From the NCBI GenBank assembly GCA_964627795.1, contig CAZVLF010000006.1, positions 62,001 through 126,000 on the forward strand: 64,000 bases of DNA. The letters are read 5' to 3'. Positions 43,801-52,900 of the stretch are shown piece after piece. The translations under genes and the position numbers were made by a program. The stretch comes from CANDYO01 sp964627795 (GTDB taxonomy: Bacteria; Pseudomonadota; Alphaproteobacteria; Rickettsiales; CANDYO01). The notes under the pieces are model-generated. The model was not told where the DNA came from. It saw only the letters and a program-made list of their open reading frames with translations, and did not search any database. Positions within the stretch are counted from its first letter, which is position 1. Each line of letters starts with the position of its first letter.

Positions 43801-44334
43801 CCTAATAGCTATACCTCTTCTTCATCTTTTTATAATGACTTATTATATGGAGCTGTAAGATACATTCCAATTGTCAATATGGTTGTTGATTCTATATACG
43901 CAGCTTATATTCCCACAACAGATAATCTCATAAAGTCTTTATCTTCGGTTAGTTACACAGTTGCTGGGTTACAAGAAAATGTCTTTGCTTCTTCAATCGT
44001 AGGAGGCATAAATTCAGTTTATAGTATTACTAAAGGAAATTACCTAGAAGCAGTGACAAATTCAATTGTCTCTGTGTTATTGCCGCAATTAACTTCTAAC
44101 TCAGTTATTGGTGAAAAAGCAGATGTATTTAAAGCAATAGTTGCAAGCGCAGCTATAGTAGGCCTTGCAAATAAAGCATTTAATATTATATCTGAATATA
44201 GTTCTGGTAAATTAGAAAAACTACATAAAGCTCAGTATGAATATATTCAAGACGAATTTGCATGCATTCACGAGCAATTCTTTGGTTATCAAACTAATGA
44301 TTATAAAAATCCAATTCTTGGTGAAGTTATATAA
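40824..44334 (+). CDS. Giant leucine-rich-repeat protein (interrupted by an assembly gap)
   Basis: One gene across the 100 N at 41936-42035. At least 20 LRR units of 28 residues (RNase-inhibitor/NLR type, consensus IAEALKENKSITSINLS.N.IG.EGA) are visible, 13 before and 7 after the gap. The unit phase matches exactly on both sides. The C-terminal 550 residues are not repeats. They contain an F-box-like stretch (NILARIGSYLTASDIRNFN), a helical part, and hydrophobic segments (YIPIVNMVVDSIYAAYI; AIVASAAIVGLANKAFNII). The start could be ATG 40779 or 40824; I prefer 40824. The ATG at 42499 is internal. LRR plus F-box is the layout of effectors that recruit host SCF ubiquitin ligase, but here this is inference. 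No signal peptide. Confidence 0.78.
40863..42690 (+). repeat. 84-bp tandem LRR repeat array
   Basis: Units of 84 bases (28 codons). Outer units are diverged; the units around the gap (41830-42240) are almost identical (AATTGGAGCTGAAGGAGCAA shared). This points to recent expansion in the centre of the array. Confidence 0.92.
41936..42035. other. Assembly gap (100 N) inside the LRR array
   Basis: 100 N placeholder. The left flank ends TTATCTCA and the right begins AACCCAAATT, which join seamlessly as in the next unit (TCTCAAACCC). The missing length should therefore be 84n bases. 100 gives a false frameshift. Confidence 0.9.
44265..44323 (+). repeat. 59-bp direct repeat, right copy
   Basis: Second copy of the repeat at 40572-40630, here forming the last codons of the LRR gene. 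Confidence 0.95.
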
Positions 44335-44444
44335 GACCTAATTTATCAGCTAGCAATAATACATTTTATTACTTTTACGTGGATAAGGTAGCAGAGTTTT
44401 AGCTTCTTTCTAAAATTTTATCGCACTTGCTAAATAAATAAAAG

Positions 44445-44475
44445 ATACCCTAGATTTTATAAAAAGCTAGGGTAT
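44445..44475. terminator. Terminator between the LRR gene and the lysine-rich protein gene
   Basis: ATACCCTAG (44445-44453) pairs exactly with CTAGGGTAT (44467-44475), with extra A-T pairs in the loop. A T-rich tract follows on the minus strand, so it ends the minus-strand gene and may also serve the plus-strand LRR gene. Confidence 0.75.
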
Positions 44476-44491
44476 TTAAAAAAATAAATTA

Positions 44492-44824
44492 TTATTTCTT
44501 TTCAGCTTCAGCGCTATTATGATTGTCTTCATGTTGCGTTTGATTAGCAACATTAGCTTCCGTTCCTTCTTCTTTTTTCACTTCACCAGAAGAAGTTTTT
44601 TTAGAAGAAGACTTTTTACTATAGTGTTTCTTCTTTGATCTTTTATTCTTTTTCTTATTTTTCTTAATAGATCCTGAAGAAGACTTAATTTCTTCGTGAG
44701 TTTGCACTTGCTCCGTAACTGCCTTTTCTTGAGCAGAAGATGGATTATTTTCTTCACCAAAAGCACTTACACTTGCAAAAACAATTAGTGATGATAAAAA
44801 AACAGATCTAATAATTTTTTTCAT
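44492..44824 (-). CDS. Small secreted lysine-rich protein
   Basis: 110 residues. A clear signal peptide MKKIIRSVFLSSLIVFASVS with cleavage near AFG-EE. The mature protein of about 85 residues has no hydrophobic core: an acidic part, a basic low-complexity centre (KKNKKKNKRSKKKHYSKKSS), then an acidic Asn/Glu-rich tail. It probably stays disordered in the periplasm or binds nucleic acid, LPS or peptidoglycan. GAGG precedes the ATG. Located downstream of grpE on the same strand, 65 bases away. No family recognised. Confidence 0.65.
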   Translation of the reverse strand: MKKIIRSVFLSSLIVFASVSAFGEENNPSSAQEKAVTEQVQTHEEIKSSSGSIKKNKKKNKRSKKKHYSKKSSSKKTSSGEVKKEEGTEANVANQTQHEDNHNSAEAEKK

Positions 44825-44889
44825 ATTTTCCTCTATGTTAACTTTAAGTAACTAAAATTTATTTTTACAACTAAGGGTAAAAAATTATA

Positions 44890-45492
44890 TTAGACTACGT
44901 CATTCTTTTTGGCAACAACAACCATAGCAGGTTTTATTAATCTATCATGTAAAACATAACCAGCTCTCATAACACTAACTATCATATTTTCTTCAAATTC
45001 TGGATTAACCACCTGCGCTACAGCTTGATGGAAATTATGATCAAAATACTCTTTTATTTCAGGAAAAATTCTTTTTACACCATATTTATCAAAAACAGAT
45101 AGGAGTGTATTTTTAGTCATTTCCACACCCTTAAATAGATTTGCTAAATTTTCATCTTGGGCCATAGCTTCATCAGACACATTATTTGTAGCAAGATAAA
45201 GATTCTCTATAACTTCTGTTAAATCCTTAGCAAAATTATTTATAGCAAATTTACCGGCATCTTCCGCTTGCTTAGTTAATCTTTTCCGAACATTTTCTGC
45301 TTCAGCAGCCATACGAAGAAGTTGCTCTTTATACTGAACCATTTCCTCTTCACATTTTGAATATTTTGCCAAAGCCTCTTCAAGCTCACTTTTTAATTTT
45401 AAATTTTCATCTTGAGAGTGGCTTTTAACATTTTCATCGCCAACTTCTTTATAATGTTGATTTTCATCTTTATGTGTATGATTTTTTTCCAT
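44890..45492 (-). CDS. grpE: Nucleotide exchange factor GrpE
   Basis: Releases ADP from DnaK in the chaperone cycle. 200 residues. A charged N-terminal extension and long helix (about 25-95, including LLRMAAEAENVRKRLTKQAE) are followed by the beta domain (YFDHNFHQAVAQVVNPEFEE and RAGYVLHDRLIKPAMVVVAK). dnaK and hrcA are not adjacent. AGGAATATT lies before the ATG. No heat-shock promoter or CIRCE element is visible upstream. Confidence 0.96.
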   Translation of the reverse strand: MEKNHTHKDENQHYKEVGDENVKSHSQDENLKLKSELEEALAKYSKCEEEMVQYKEQLLRMAAEAENVRKRLTKQAEDAGKFAINNFAKDLTEVIENLYLATNNVSDEAMAQDENLANLFKGVEMTKNTLLSVFDKYGVKRIFPEIKEYFDHNFHQAVAQVVNPEFEENMIVSVMRAGYVLHDRLIKPAMVVVAKKNDVV

Positions 45493-45554
45493 AATATTCC
45501 TATTAATTAATATAGCTATTATATAAGTATAAAATTGCCATTTTCAAGTTTTGG

Positions 45555-46388
45555 CTATAATAATTCTATTTTTTTGATAGATATATTACTTATTTTTTCC
45601 ATTATAATTGAAGTGAAATGATCTAATACAATACCAAATTTTCTCTTTATCCATGATTTTTCTTGATTGATATAATTTATTTCTACTTCTTCACCATATT
45701 TCTCTTCAATAAATGAATAGAAGTCTCCTACCCCGTCTGCCAAACCTATTTCTACTGCTTTTCTACCAGACCAAATAGCTCCGCTAAAAAGTGTTTCATC
45801 ATCAATTTTAAGCATATTATTTCTACCATTGCGAACTTGGCTTTTAAAATTTTCATATATGTCTGATTGGACTGATAAAATCATTTCAACATCTTCTTTC
45901 TTTTCAGGCAAAAATGGATCTAACAATGCCTTGCTTTCACCTTGAGTATGAACTCTTCTTTCAATTCCAAGGTTAGCTATTGCTTTAACAAAGCCAAAGC
46001 CTGAGAACCTAACACCTAAACTTCCTAACAAAGAATTATCTGCTACTATAATTTCATTGGCTGCAGATGCTATCCAATATCCACCCGAAGCAGCAATATC
46101 TTCAACGAAAGCAATTACTGGTATATTTTTTTTCTTAGATAGTTGAGTTATTCTTTTAGCAATTAATTCTGACTGAACAGGAGAACCTCCTGGAGAATTA
46201 ATAGATAGCACTACAGCAGAAATATTTTTCCCTTCAAAAGCTTTTTCAATATACTTATTTAATGAAGATAAATTTAAACCTTGCTTCATTCCTACACTAC
46301 CAATTACACCATCTAAAGACAGAACGTTGATAATTTTTTTAGTTTTAAATTTATTCTTTAATTTTTGAACAAAACCATAATTTTTCAT
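45555..46388 (-). CDS. sppA: Signal peptide peptidase SppA-type S49 protease
   Basis: Membrane-associated serine protease that degrades cleaved signal peptides. 277 residues, the short form. The catalytic Ser101 lies in VEDIAASGGYWIASAA and the Lys153 partner in HTQGESKALLDPF. LSINSPGGSP forms the oxyanion strand. Unlike most family members the N-terminus shows no clear membrane anchor (MKNYGFVQKLKNKFKTKKI), so it may be peripheral. It follows tlpA by 6 bases on the same strand. Confidence 0.9.
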   Translation of the reverse strand: MKNYGFVQKLKNKFKTKKIINVLSLDGVIGSVGMKQGLNLSSLNKYIEKAFEGKNISAVVLSINSPGGSPVQSELIAKRITQLSKKKNIPVIAFVEDIAASGGYWIASAANEIIVADNSLLGSLGVRFSGFGFVKAIANLGIERRVHTQGESKALLDPFLPEKKEDVEMILSVQSDIYENFKSQVRNGRNNMLKIDDETLFSGAIWSGRKAVEIGLADGVGDFYSFIEEKYGEEVEINYINQEKSWIKRKFGIVLDHFTSIIMEKISNISIKKIELL

Positions 46389-46394
46389 AACACC

Positions 46395-47111
46395 TCAATT
46401 AATAAATATCTTTGATCTTTTAGTTTCTTTCTTAGGATTAACTATATCTTCTTGTTTAGGTTTTTCATAAACATCACGCAACTGTTTATATTCTGGTGGC
46501 AATAATTGTATATGTGAAACCTTATCTTCTAAAAATCTAATTAAATCTGGATCTGACCAGTTAACAATAATATTTGGTTTAGACGAAGCAATAATATTAC
46601 CATTAAAATCCATTAAATAAGTAGCTGGTAAATGATTAATATTCAAGCTTTGATATATTTTATTCTTTTTATCTATATAAATATCTAAGTAATCTATTTT
46701 ATTTTTAGTGAAAAATTGATCTATTGCTTCAGGACTTTTAAAATCTTCTGAAATAGCAATAACAGTAAGTGCTTTTTTGCGGAAGTTCATTTGTAATTCA
46801 TTAAGAGCCATTAATTCACCTAAACACTCCATGCACCAAGTAGCCCAAAAATGAACAATAATAAATCTGTTTTCAAATTGCTCAAGCGCCCTTTTTTCAA
46901 AAATTTGATTATAAAAAATGCTCTGTCCACTTAAAGGAAATTTTATATCATTAATTAACTCAAAATATTTTTTAGGAATCTCAGAAGGTTTTGCAGGAGA
47001 ATCACTAACTTGATCAGCCCAGGCACTTAAACCAAAAAAAAATAATATAAGCAGTAAAACTATAGATTTTTTTTGCAGAAAATTATAAAATTCTCTTAAT
47101 AAATTTAACAT
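46395..47111 (-). CDS. TlpA-like thioredoxin-fold protein
   Basis: Periplasmic, membrane-anchored thiol-disulfide protein of about 238 residues. The start at 47111 (MLNLLREFYNFLQKKS) leads into one hydrophobic anchor, IVLLLILFFFGLSAWA. The active site is WATWCMECLGE (CxxC), and the cis-proline region LPATYLMDFNGNI is present. A longer frame from 47186 would lie opposite lptM and is rejected. TlpA proteins reduce cytochrome c maturation or oxidase assembly substrates. Only 10 bases separate its start from the divergent lptM start. Confidence 0.85.
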   Translation of the reverse strand: MLNLLREFYNFLQKKSIVLLLILFFFGLSAWADQVSDSPAKPSEIPKKYFELINDIKFPLSGQSIFYNQIFEKRALEQFENRFIIVHFWATWCMECLGELMALNELQMNFRKKALTVIAISEDFKSPEAIDQFFTKNKIDYLDIYIDKKNKIYQSLNINHLPATYLMDFNGNIIASSKPNIIVNWSDPDLIRFLEDKVSHIQLLPPEYKQLRDVYEKPKQEDIVNPKKETKRSKIFIN

Positions 47112-47121
47112 AGGCACTTTT

Positions 47122-47232
47122 ATGAAAAAAATCACTATTCTCCTTTTAACCTTATTCTTTTTATCAAGTTGCGGAGTAAAAGGCAAATTATATTTGCCTG
47201 AAACTCCTGCTCAGAAAAATATTGTTTGGTAA
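47122..47232 (+). CDS. lptM: LptM-like small lipoprotein
   Basis: 36 residues. It has a signal peptide with lipobox LFFLSSCG, then the hallmark CGVKGKLYLPE and a short tail ending QKNIVW. LptM (YifL) lipoproteins of this CGxKGxLYxP type help oxidative maturation of the LPS translocon LptD. In many alphaproteobacteria the gene sits between argH and lysA next to tlpA; here both flanking genes are missing. TAGG seven bases before the ATG is the probable ribosome site and lies in the tlpA start region. Confidence 0.85.
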   Translation: MKKITILLLTLFFLSSCGVKGKLYLPETPAQKNIVW

Positions 47233-47240
47233 TAACCTTT

Positions 47241-48251
47241 TTAATCTCTCAAACGACCAGCATTATCTCTACTTTGAATTACTTTACTTGAAAAACTTGA
47301 GTTGTCTGAATTTACTGACTGTCCTTTTATTAGCTCTGCAGTTAAAGGCACTGGAGGTGGAGCATATCCAGGCATTTCAAGATCTTCTTTAAAAGGAACA
47401 GGAGGTGGTGCATATTCAGGCAAGACTGGTTCAAATCGAATGGATGAAGTTGTAAAGCCTTTAGTCACCTCATAATTTGAAACTTGAGGATGTAAGTTTA
47501 AAGTTAAGTCTTGTTGAGTTTCATTTTTATTATTTTTTGGAGAAAGAAAACCATATAATATAGTTATTTTATCTTTAACTATGTTATATATATCATAGAA
47601 AAACTCACCCCAAGTCCTTCTCCCAATTGAACTTTCACTAATTGTTGTTTTATTTATATTTTCAGCTAAAGGGCTAAATTCTTTATTATTAGATTGCAAA
47701 ACCAGGTTTGCAAATATCTTATTTTTTAGTTCATGAACGGCTTTAATCTCTTTTTCTGTCACTTGACATGGATTATCTTGAGTAAGAACTTCATCCTTAT
47801 ATTCTTCTAAAAACTGATGAAATTTTTCTTCATTTTTGGAATATTCATTAGTTAATTGATCTTTACTTAAAGAAGAAATAAAATCACGATATCCATGCGC
47901 CGATTTCAAACCATCATTTGCTAAGGAGTTCATCATTTGAGCCTCAATGAGCGAAACCAACCTATATTGCATTAAATCTCTTTCAAATCTTTTTTCAAAA
48001 CTGTTCCATCCCTCATTTTCATATTTTTCATTAAGGGTTTTAGTAATAATATCAAATTGCCTGTGAACTAAGTAGTCGTATATTCCTGAATCTTTTGCAT
48101 TAGCTTTTAATATATTTTCAACAGCTTCTTTATAATAAAACATTGAACTTGCTAATGTTATTTCTCCAAAATTTGCAAGACTATTATTTATATCTTTTAA
48201 AATTTCTTCTTGAGACTTATGGTCTATTCCGTAGAATTTCAATTTACTCAT
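47241..48251 (-). CDS. Hypothetical protein with C-terminal proline-rich repeats
   Basis: 336 residues from the ATG at 48251, preceded by GGAG. Another ATG at 48266 lies before that ribosome site. The first 230 residues are charged and helical, with no recognised domain. Near residues 275-310 there are two copies of YAPPPVP (LPEYAPPPVPFKEDL and MPGYAPPPVPLTAEL). Such runs bind SH3, WW or EVH1 domains in eukaryotes, which fits a host-directed protein. No signal peptide. The stop is 9 bases from the end of the lptM gene (convergent). Confidence 0.65.
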   Translation of the reverse strand: MSKLKFYGIDHKSQEEILKDINNSLANFGEITLASSMFYYKEAVENILKANAKDSGIYDYLVHRQFDIITKTLNEKYENEGWNSFEKRFERDLMQYRLVSLIEAQMMNSLANDGLKSAHGYRDFISSLSKDQLTNEYSKNEEKFHQFLEEYKDEVLTQDNPCQVTEKEIKAVHELKNKIFANLVLQSNNKEFSPLAENINKTTISESSIGRRTWGEFFYDIYNIVKDKITILYGFLSPKNNKNETQQDLTLNLHPQVSNYEVTKGFTTSSIRFEPVLPEYAPPPVPFKEDLEMPGYAPPPVPLTAELIKGQSVNSDNSSFSSKVIQSRDNAGRLRD

Positions 48252-48412
48252 TAATTTGTTCTCCATTTAATTGATAGATTACTTAAGTTTGGAATAAAAT
48301 TATTAAAAAAGCATTAAAACTGTTAAACTCTTTTATTTTCAGCCAAAATGGGTGTTTACAACCAATGATTAATAGTTTAAATTTTATATAAATTACTTAA
48401 ATGGTATACATT

Positions 48413-48880
48413 ATGGATAAAGAAAGACCTATTTCTCCACATTTAACTATTTATAAACTTCAGCTTACTTCAGGAATGTCAATTTTCCATAGAATAACGG
48501 GGGCATTTCTATATGTAAGTTTGATTATCTTATCATGGTTAATTTTCTCTATACTATATTATCCTGATTGCACTTTAGCTCTAGTTCAAAAACTTTATTC
48601 ATATTGGCTAGTAAAAAATTCTATATATTTATTTCTATCTTTCTTTACTTTTTCACTTTTTTATCATCAATTTAATGGAATTCGCCATCTATTCTGGGAT
48701 GCTGGGAAAGGCTTAGAAGTTGATAAGAGCTACAAAACTGGAAAAATAGTATTAATTCTTTCTTTTGGATTAACTGTTGCCTCTTTAATTTATGTATATA
48801 GTAATTTTTCCCCTCCTGAAATTCAAAATGAAGTTACTGAACAATCTGTACCAATTGGAGAAAATGAAGATGAACAATAA
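48413..48880 (+). CDS. sdhC: Succinate dehydrogenase cytochrome b556 subunit
   Basis: Membrane anchor of complex II that binds haem b and quinone. 155 residues from the ATG at 48413 (MDKERPISPHLTIY); the ATG at 48401 is less likely. The family start RPISPHLTIYKLQLTSGMSI is followed by the haem/quinone segment FHRITGAFLYVS. Three helices, then HHQFNGIRHLFWD-type loop (YHQFNGIRHLFWDAGKGLE). The last 11 bases overlap the start of sdhD. Confidence 0.95.
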   Translation: MDKERPISPHLTIYKLQLTSGMSIFHRITGAFLYVSLIILSWLIFSILYYPDCTLALVQKLYSYWLVKNSIYLFLSFFTFSLFYHQFNGIRHLFWDAGKGLEVDKSYKTGKIVLILSFGLTVASLIYVYSNFSPPEIQNEVTEQSVPIGENEDEQ

Positions 48881-49259
48881 TTTTTCTAAGGATAGCTTTT
48901 TAAGAAGATATGGTAAAGGAACCTCAACTTGGATTAGTCAAAGAGCCTCTGCAATTTCTTTAATACCTCTGACTATATATTTTGTTTATATAACTCTATC
49001 TATAGCTATATACCCTGATATTGAAGCTATTGAGTCTATATTTAATTCACCTTTTACAACAATATTAACTTCATTATTTATCACCATTGGAATATATCAT
49101 GGAAGCCTTGGCATGAAAGAAATAATTGAAGATTATGTTCATTGTAAAAAACTTAAATATTCACTTATTTTAATGATCAAATTTGTAAGCATTATTTCAG
49201 CCATTTCAGCTGTTACTGCAATCCTTATATTGCATATATCAACCTTTACTTATAGTTAG
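48870..49259 (+). CDS. sdhD: Succinate dehydrogenase membrane anchor subunit
   Basis: Second membrane anchor of complex II. 129 residues from ATG 48870 (MNNNFSKDSFLRRYGKGTST), with GGAG nine bases upstream; ATG 48864 is only 3 bases from it. Signatures are STWISQRASAISLIPLTIY (quinone side Ser/Arg) and GIYHGSLGMKEIIEDYVH (haem His). Three helices. It overlaps sdhC. sdhA and sdhB lie about 22 kb away. Confidence 0.93.
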   Translation: MNNNFSKDSFLRRYGKGTSTWISQRASAISLIPLTIYFVYITLSIAIYPDIEAIESIFNSPFTTILTSLFITIGIYHGSLGMKEIIEDYVHCKKLKYSLILMIKFVSIISAISAVTAILILHISTFTYS

Positions 49260-49261
49260 AA

Positions 49262-49780
49262 CTATTTTTTAAGATGCTTGGTTTTTGAGGAAATATAATC
49301 CATAACAGCTAATAATACACCAGCTAACACAAATACTAAATGAGTAACTAATAATAGTTTTAATTTTTCTTTATCAAAACTCTGAGACATAAATATTCTT
49401 AAAAGATGTATTCCAGAAATTGCAACAATTGAAGAAATAAGCTTAAGCTTTAAAGTAGAAAAATCAACAGTTCCTTTCCAATCAGGTTGATCACTATTAT
49501 CCTCTATATCAAAACTTGAGACAAAATTTTGATATCCAGAAAATATAACAATTAACATCAAGTTTCCCGCTAGTGACAAATCAATTAAAGATAATATTCC
49601 TAATATAACCTCACTTTCTTGAATATTAGGGATAATTTTAAAAAAATGTATTAAATCACCTATAAAACTATATAATAATCCAAGCATTGCTATGCTTAAT
49701 CCTACATAGAAAGGAGCCATTATCCATCTTGTTGCAAATAGCCCTTTTTCTAAAATATTCTCAATCTTATATTTCTTCAT
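49262..49780 (-). CDS. YqhA-family membrane protein (UPF0114)
   Basis: 172 residues with four membrane helices: LFATRWIMAPFYVGLSIAML, then SLIDLSLAGNLMLIVIFSGY, VAISGIHLLRIF and LLLVTHLVFVLAGVLLAVMD. These match the UPF0114/TIGR00645 family found widely in proteobacteria. Its role is not settled. Its stop codon is 2 bases from the sdhD stop (convergent), with no space for a terminator. Confidence 0.9.
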   Translation of the reverse strand: MKKYKIENILEKGLFATRWIMAPFYVGLSIAMLGLLYSFIGDLIHFFKIIPNIQESEVILGILSLIDLSLAGNLMLIVIFSGYQNFVSSFDIEDNSDQPDWKGTVDFSTLKLKLISSIVAISGIHLLRIFMSQSFDKEKLKLLLVTHLVFVLAGVLLAVMDYISSKTKHLKK

Positions 49781-49961
49781 AATAGTTACATTTTAGATGT
49801 TTAAATACAACTATAACAACAAAAAAGCAACCACACAATTAATTACTTTATTAGATGTTCCATTTTAAGTTATTTTCTGCTAATTTATTTGTAAAGAAAG
49901 TAATGATTAACTATAAAATAAAATTTTTATATTTGCTAGGTTTGGTTGTTAAGGTTTTTGG

Positions 49962-52900
49962 ATGTCGAATTCTTTCAAGATATTTTCATTTAAATTGATC
50001 AAAGTATCTGCTGTCATACTGGTTTTGCTTGCTATAATCTTTAGAATGTCAGCTCAAATTATGGGAGCAGAAAAATATCACCAACAAGTTGTTAATCAGC
50101 TTGCAATAGCAACTGGAAAGCAAGTTAAAGTAAATGGGGAATTATCCCTAAGAACTGTACCAATATTTAATAGAGCCCATATAATCATACCTAATATAGT
50201 TATTGATGATGCTAATAGTAAAACAAATCACTTTATGGAAGCTGAAAAAATAATAATTCACGCTTCTTTATTAGAGTTTCTTATTGGTAAAGTAGAAATA
50301 AAATCTATAGACATTCATAACGCTAAAATAAATTTTGAGTCAATTTTATATTCAGACAATAGCTATTATAATAATTGGTCTTTTTTATCTTCAAACAATG
50401 TAAATAACTTCAGCCTAGATAACTTACAAATTTTTAATTCTCAAATTTCTTATACTTCTCAGAATGATACGAAAAAAATTGAAGATGTTAATTTAATACT
50501 TAAAGTTACCAATAATATTAACATTAAAGGAAAAGCAAAATATGAGGATGAAATTTTAGATATTGATTTTAATTTGCTTGAAAACAATAAGGACAACCAA
50601 AAAATAGAAGCTAAAATTAGTTCTCAAGGAATGAAAGCAAATTTCAAAGGTAATATTTCAGAAGAGAAAAATAATTTTGGTTTTGCTGGAGATATTGATA
50701 TAAAATTAAATAAACCAAGCTTCTTAAAGAATATAATTTCTAACATCACCCCCTTTCTTTCTCCTTTAGTAAGAACAGATTTTAAAGAAGAACTTTCTAT
50801 TCAATCTGCACTGATTTTTAAAGACAGCACCTTAGACCTTAAAAATTTATCAATCTCTTCAAGTAGAACGAGTGGAAAAGGAGATATTAAAACTAATTTT
50901 GTTGATGGAAGCTCTTATGTAAAGTTAAATTTTAGCATTTTAGATACATCAGAATTTATTGCTTATGAAGGTAACAACCTTATTGGAGAAATAACAAATA
51001 AATCTTTATCCGATATAAGTGAAACAGATGACGACAACAATAAAGTAGGATATTTAAACTTTTCTTTGATAGACCAGCAAAATATATCTATATTTTTAGA
51101 TATAAATAAATTTATTTTACCTCATTTCTCCCTTAATAATCTATCTTTCGATTTCAGCACTAAAACAGGAAAAGTAAAAGCAGGTGATATATATTTTGAG
51201 ATTGAAGAAAATAATTATAAAACCAAGTTTCAGTTAAATAACTTTAATTTTAAGAAAGTTGATGATATTTATCTTTTGCTAGGTAATTTTACCAATGAGG
51301 GAAATAACATTCAAGAATCCCTAAAGATACTCGAGTTAGACAATTTTGTTCAGTTAAATGCAGAAAAACTAAATTATAAATTTGATTCACAAGTAATAAT
51401 ATCTCCAAAAGAAATCTCTCTTTTTAATATAAATGGAAAAATTGGCGATGATGGTATAATTAATGGAAGCATCGCAAGCACTCACGATGATATGAACCAC
51501 TATAATATAGATTTAAAAATCAATAACCTTAACATTCATTCTATAGACTTACCTTTAATTCAAGAAAGGCTTTCCACTCTAATAAAGAAATCAAATGAGG
51601 ATGATTATTTATCTTACTTTAGATGGTTTCGAACTCTTGATTCCTCATATAGATTGAAATTTGATTTAACCAATTCTGTTTTTAACAATAATTCTATATC
51701 TAAACTTAAAGCTGTATGTAAACTTATGCCTGGTAGTATGGTTGTACAAACTGATCTTATTTCCAATTTTGCAGATGGTACCTATAGAGTTGAGCTTGCA
51801 GCTAATCAAATTAAACCTTCTCTTGATATTCAAGTGAATTCAAACCAAATCAACTTAAAAACCTTTCAACTTATTATAAATAATTTTATTAATCCAACAA
51901 ATAATAAAACTGATATTAATTTACCAGCCTTAGCAAATACCGATAGCAACGACTCGATCGATAATGAAAATAATTTTAACCTCTTTAGAATCCATAAATA
52001 TAATGCTAATTTTGATTTTAGCGTGCTAAAGCTTCAAACCCCAACTAAAGAGATAAATAATTTAAGATTGATTGGTCACACATCTAATAAAATTCTTTAT
52101 TTAGATACTATATACTTACAGATTTATGATGGAGAACTTCAAACTCAAGGTAACATAAGTTTCTATGATCAAATTCTTTACCAATTTTCCTTTAATTCTG
52201 CTTTACTTAATTTAAAAAACATTCTGCAAGATATTTCGCCTTATGAAGCTGATTTAGATGGAACTATAGGTGCTACTGGGTCTTTAGTTACTCAAGGAGA
52301 AAACTTTAAAAATATTTTACAAAATCTAGTCTTATCTATTAGGGTAGCCTCACCTTTAATTAATGTTAGTGGGATTAATTGTGATGAAATGATTGATATT
52401 GCACTTAAAAGGAAGCCTGCTAAAAAAGAGGAAGTTTTAAATATAATTGATAATTATTTAAATAATGGTAACACAGAATTACTCCAGATTGATGGAACTT
52501 TCAATTCAAATAAAGGGGTAATTACTACAAATAACCTTATGTTTAAAACAAGATTTTCTAACGCAGTATTAGCGTTAACATTAGATTTAAATAATTTAAA
52601 TTACTCCTCAAATGCAGCATTTTACTTTACCCCTTATACTCAAAATAAACCAATTTCTTTCAGCATATTAAAATCAGGCAACCTAAAAAGTAAACCTTCC
52701 AAACAAATTGACAAAGATGAGTTAATTAAATATGCTAAACAACAATATGGTATTGTAACTGATGAAGATATTGCTTTACAAAAAAGAAAAGAAGAAGAGC
52801 AAAAAAAGCTTCTTGCTCAAGATCCAGATAACAAAGACTATCTCTTTTATAAACTAGAACAAATGGATACTCCTTCTAAAAAATCTTCATCTGGCGATAT

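Noticed and set aside
47112..47186. 25-codon N-terminal extension of the tlpA gene
   Set aside because: It lies opposite the lptM coding sequence and moves the membrane anchor away from the N-terminus. The start at 47111 gives a normal anchor.
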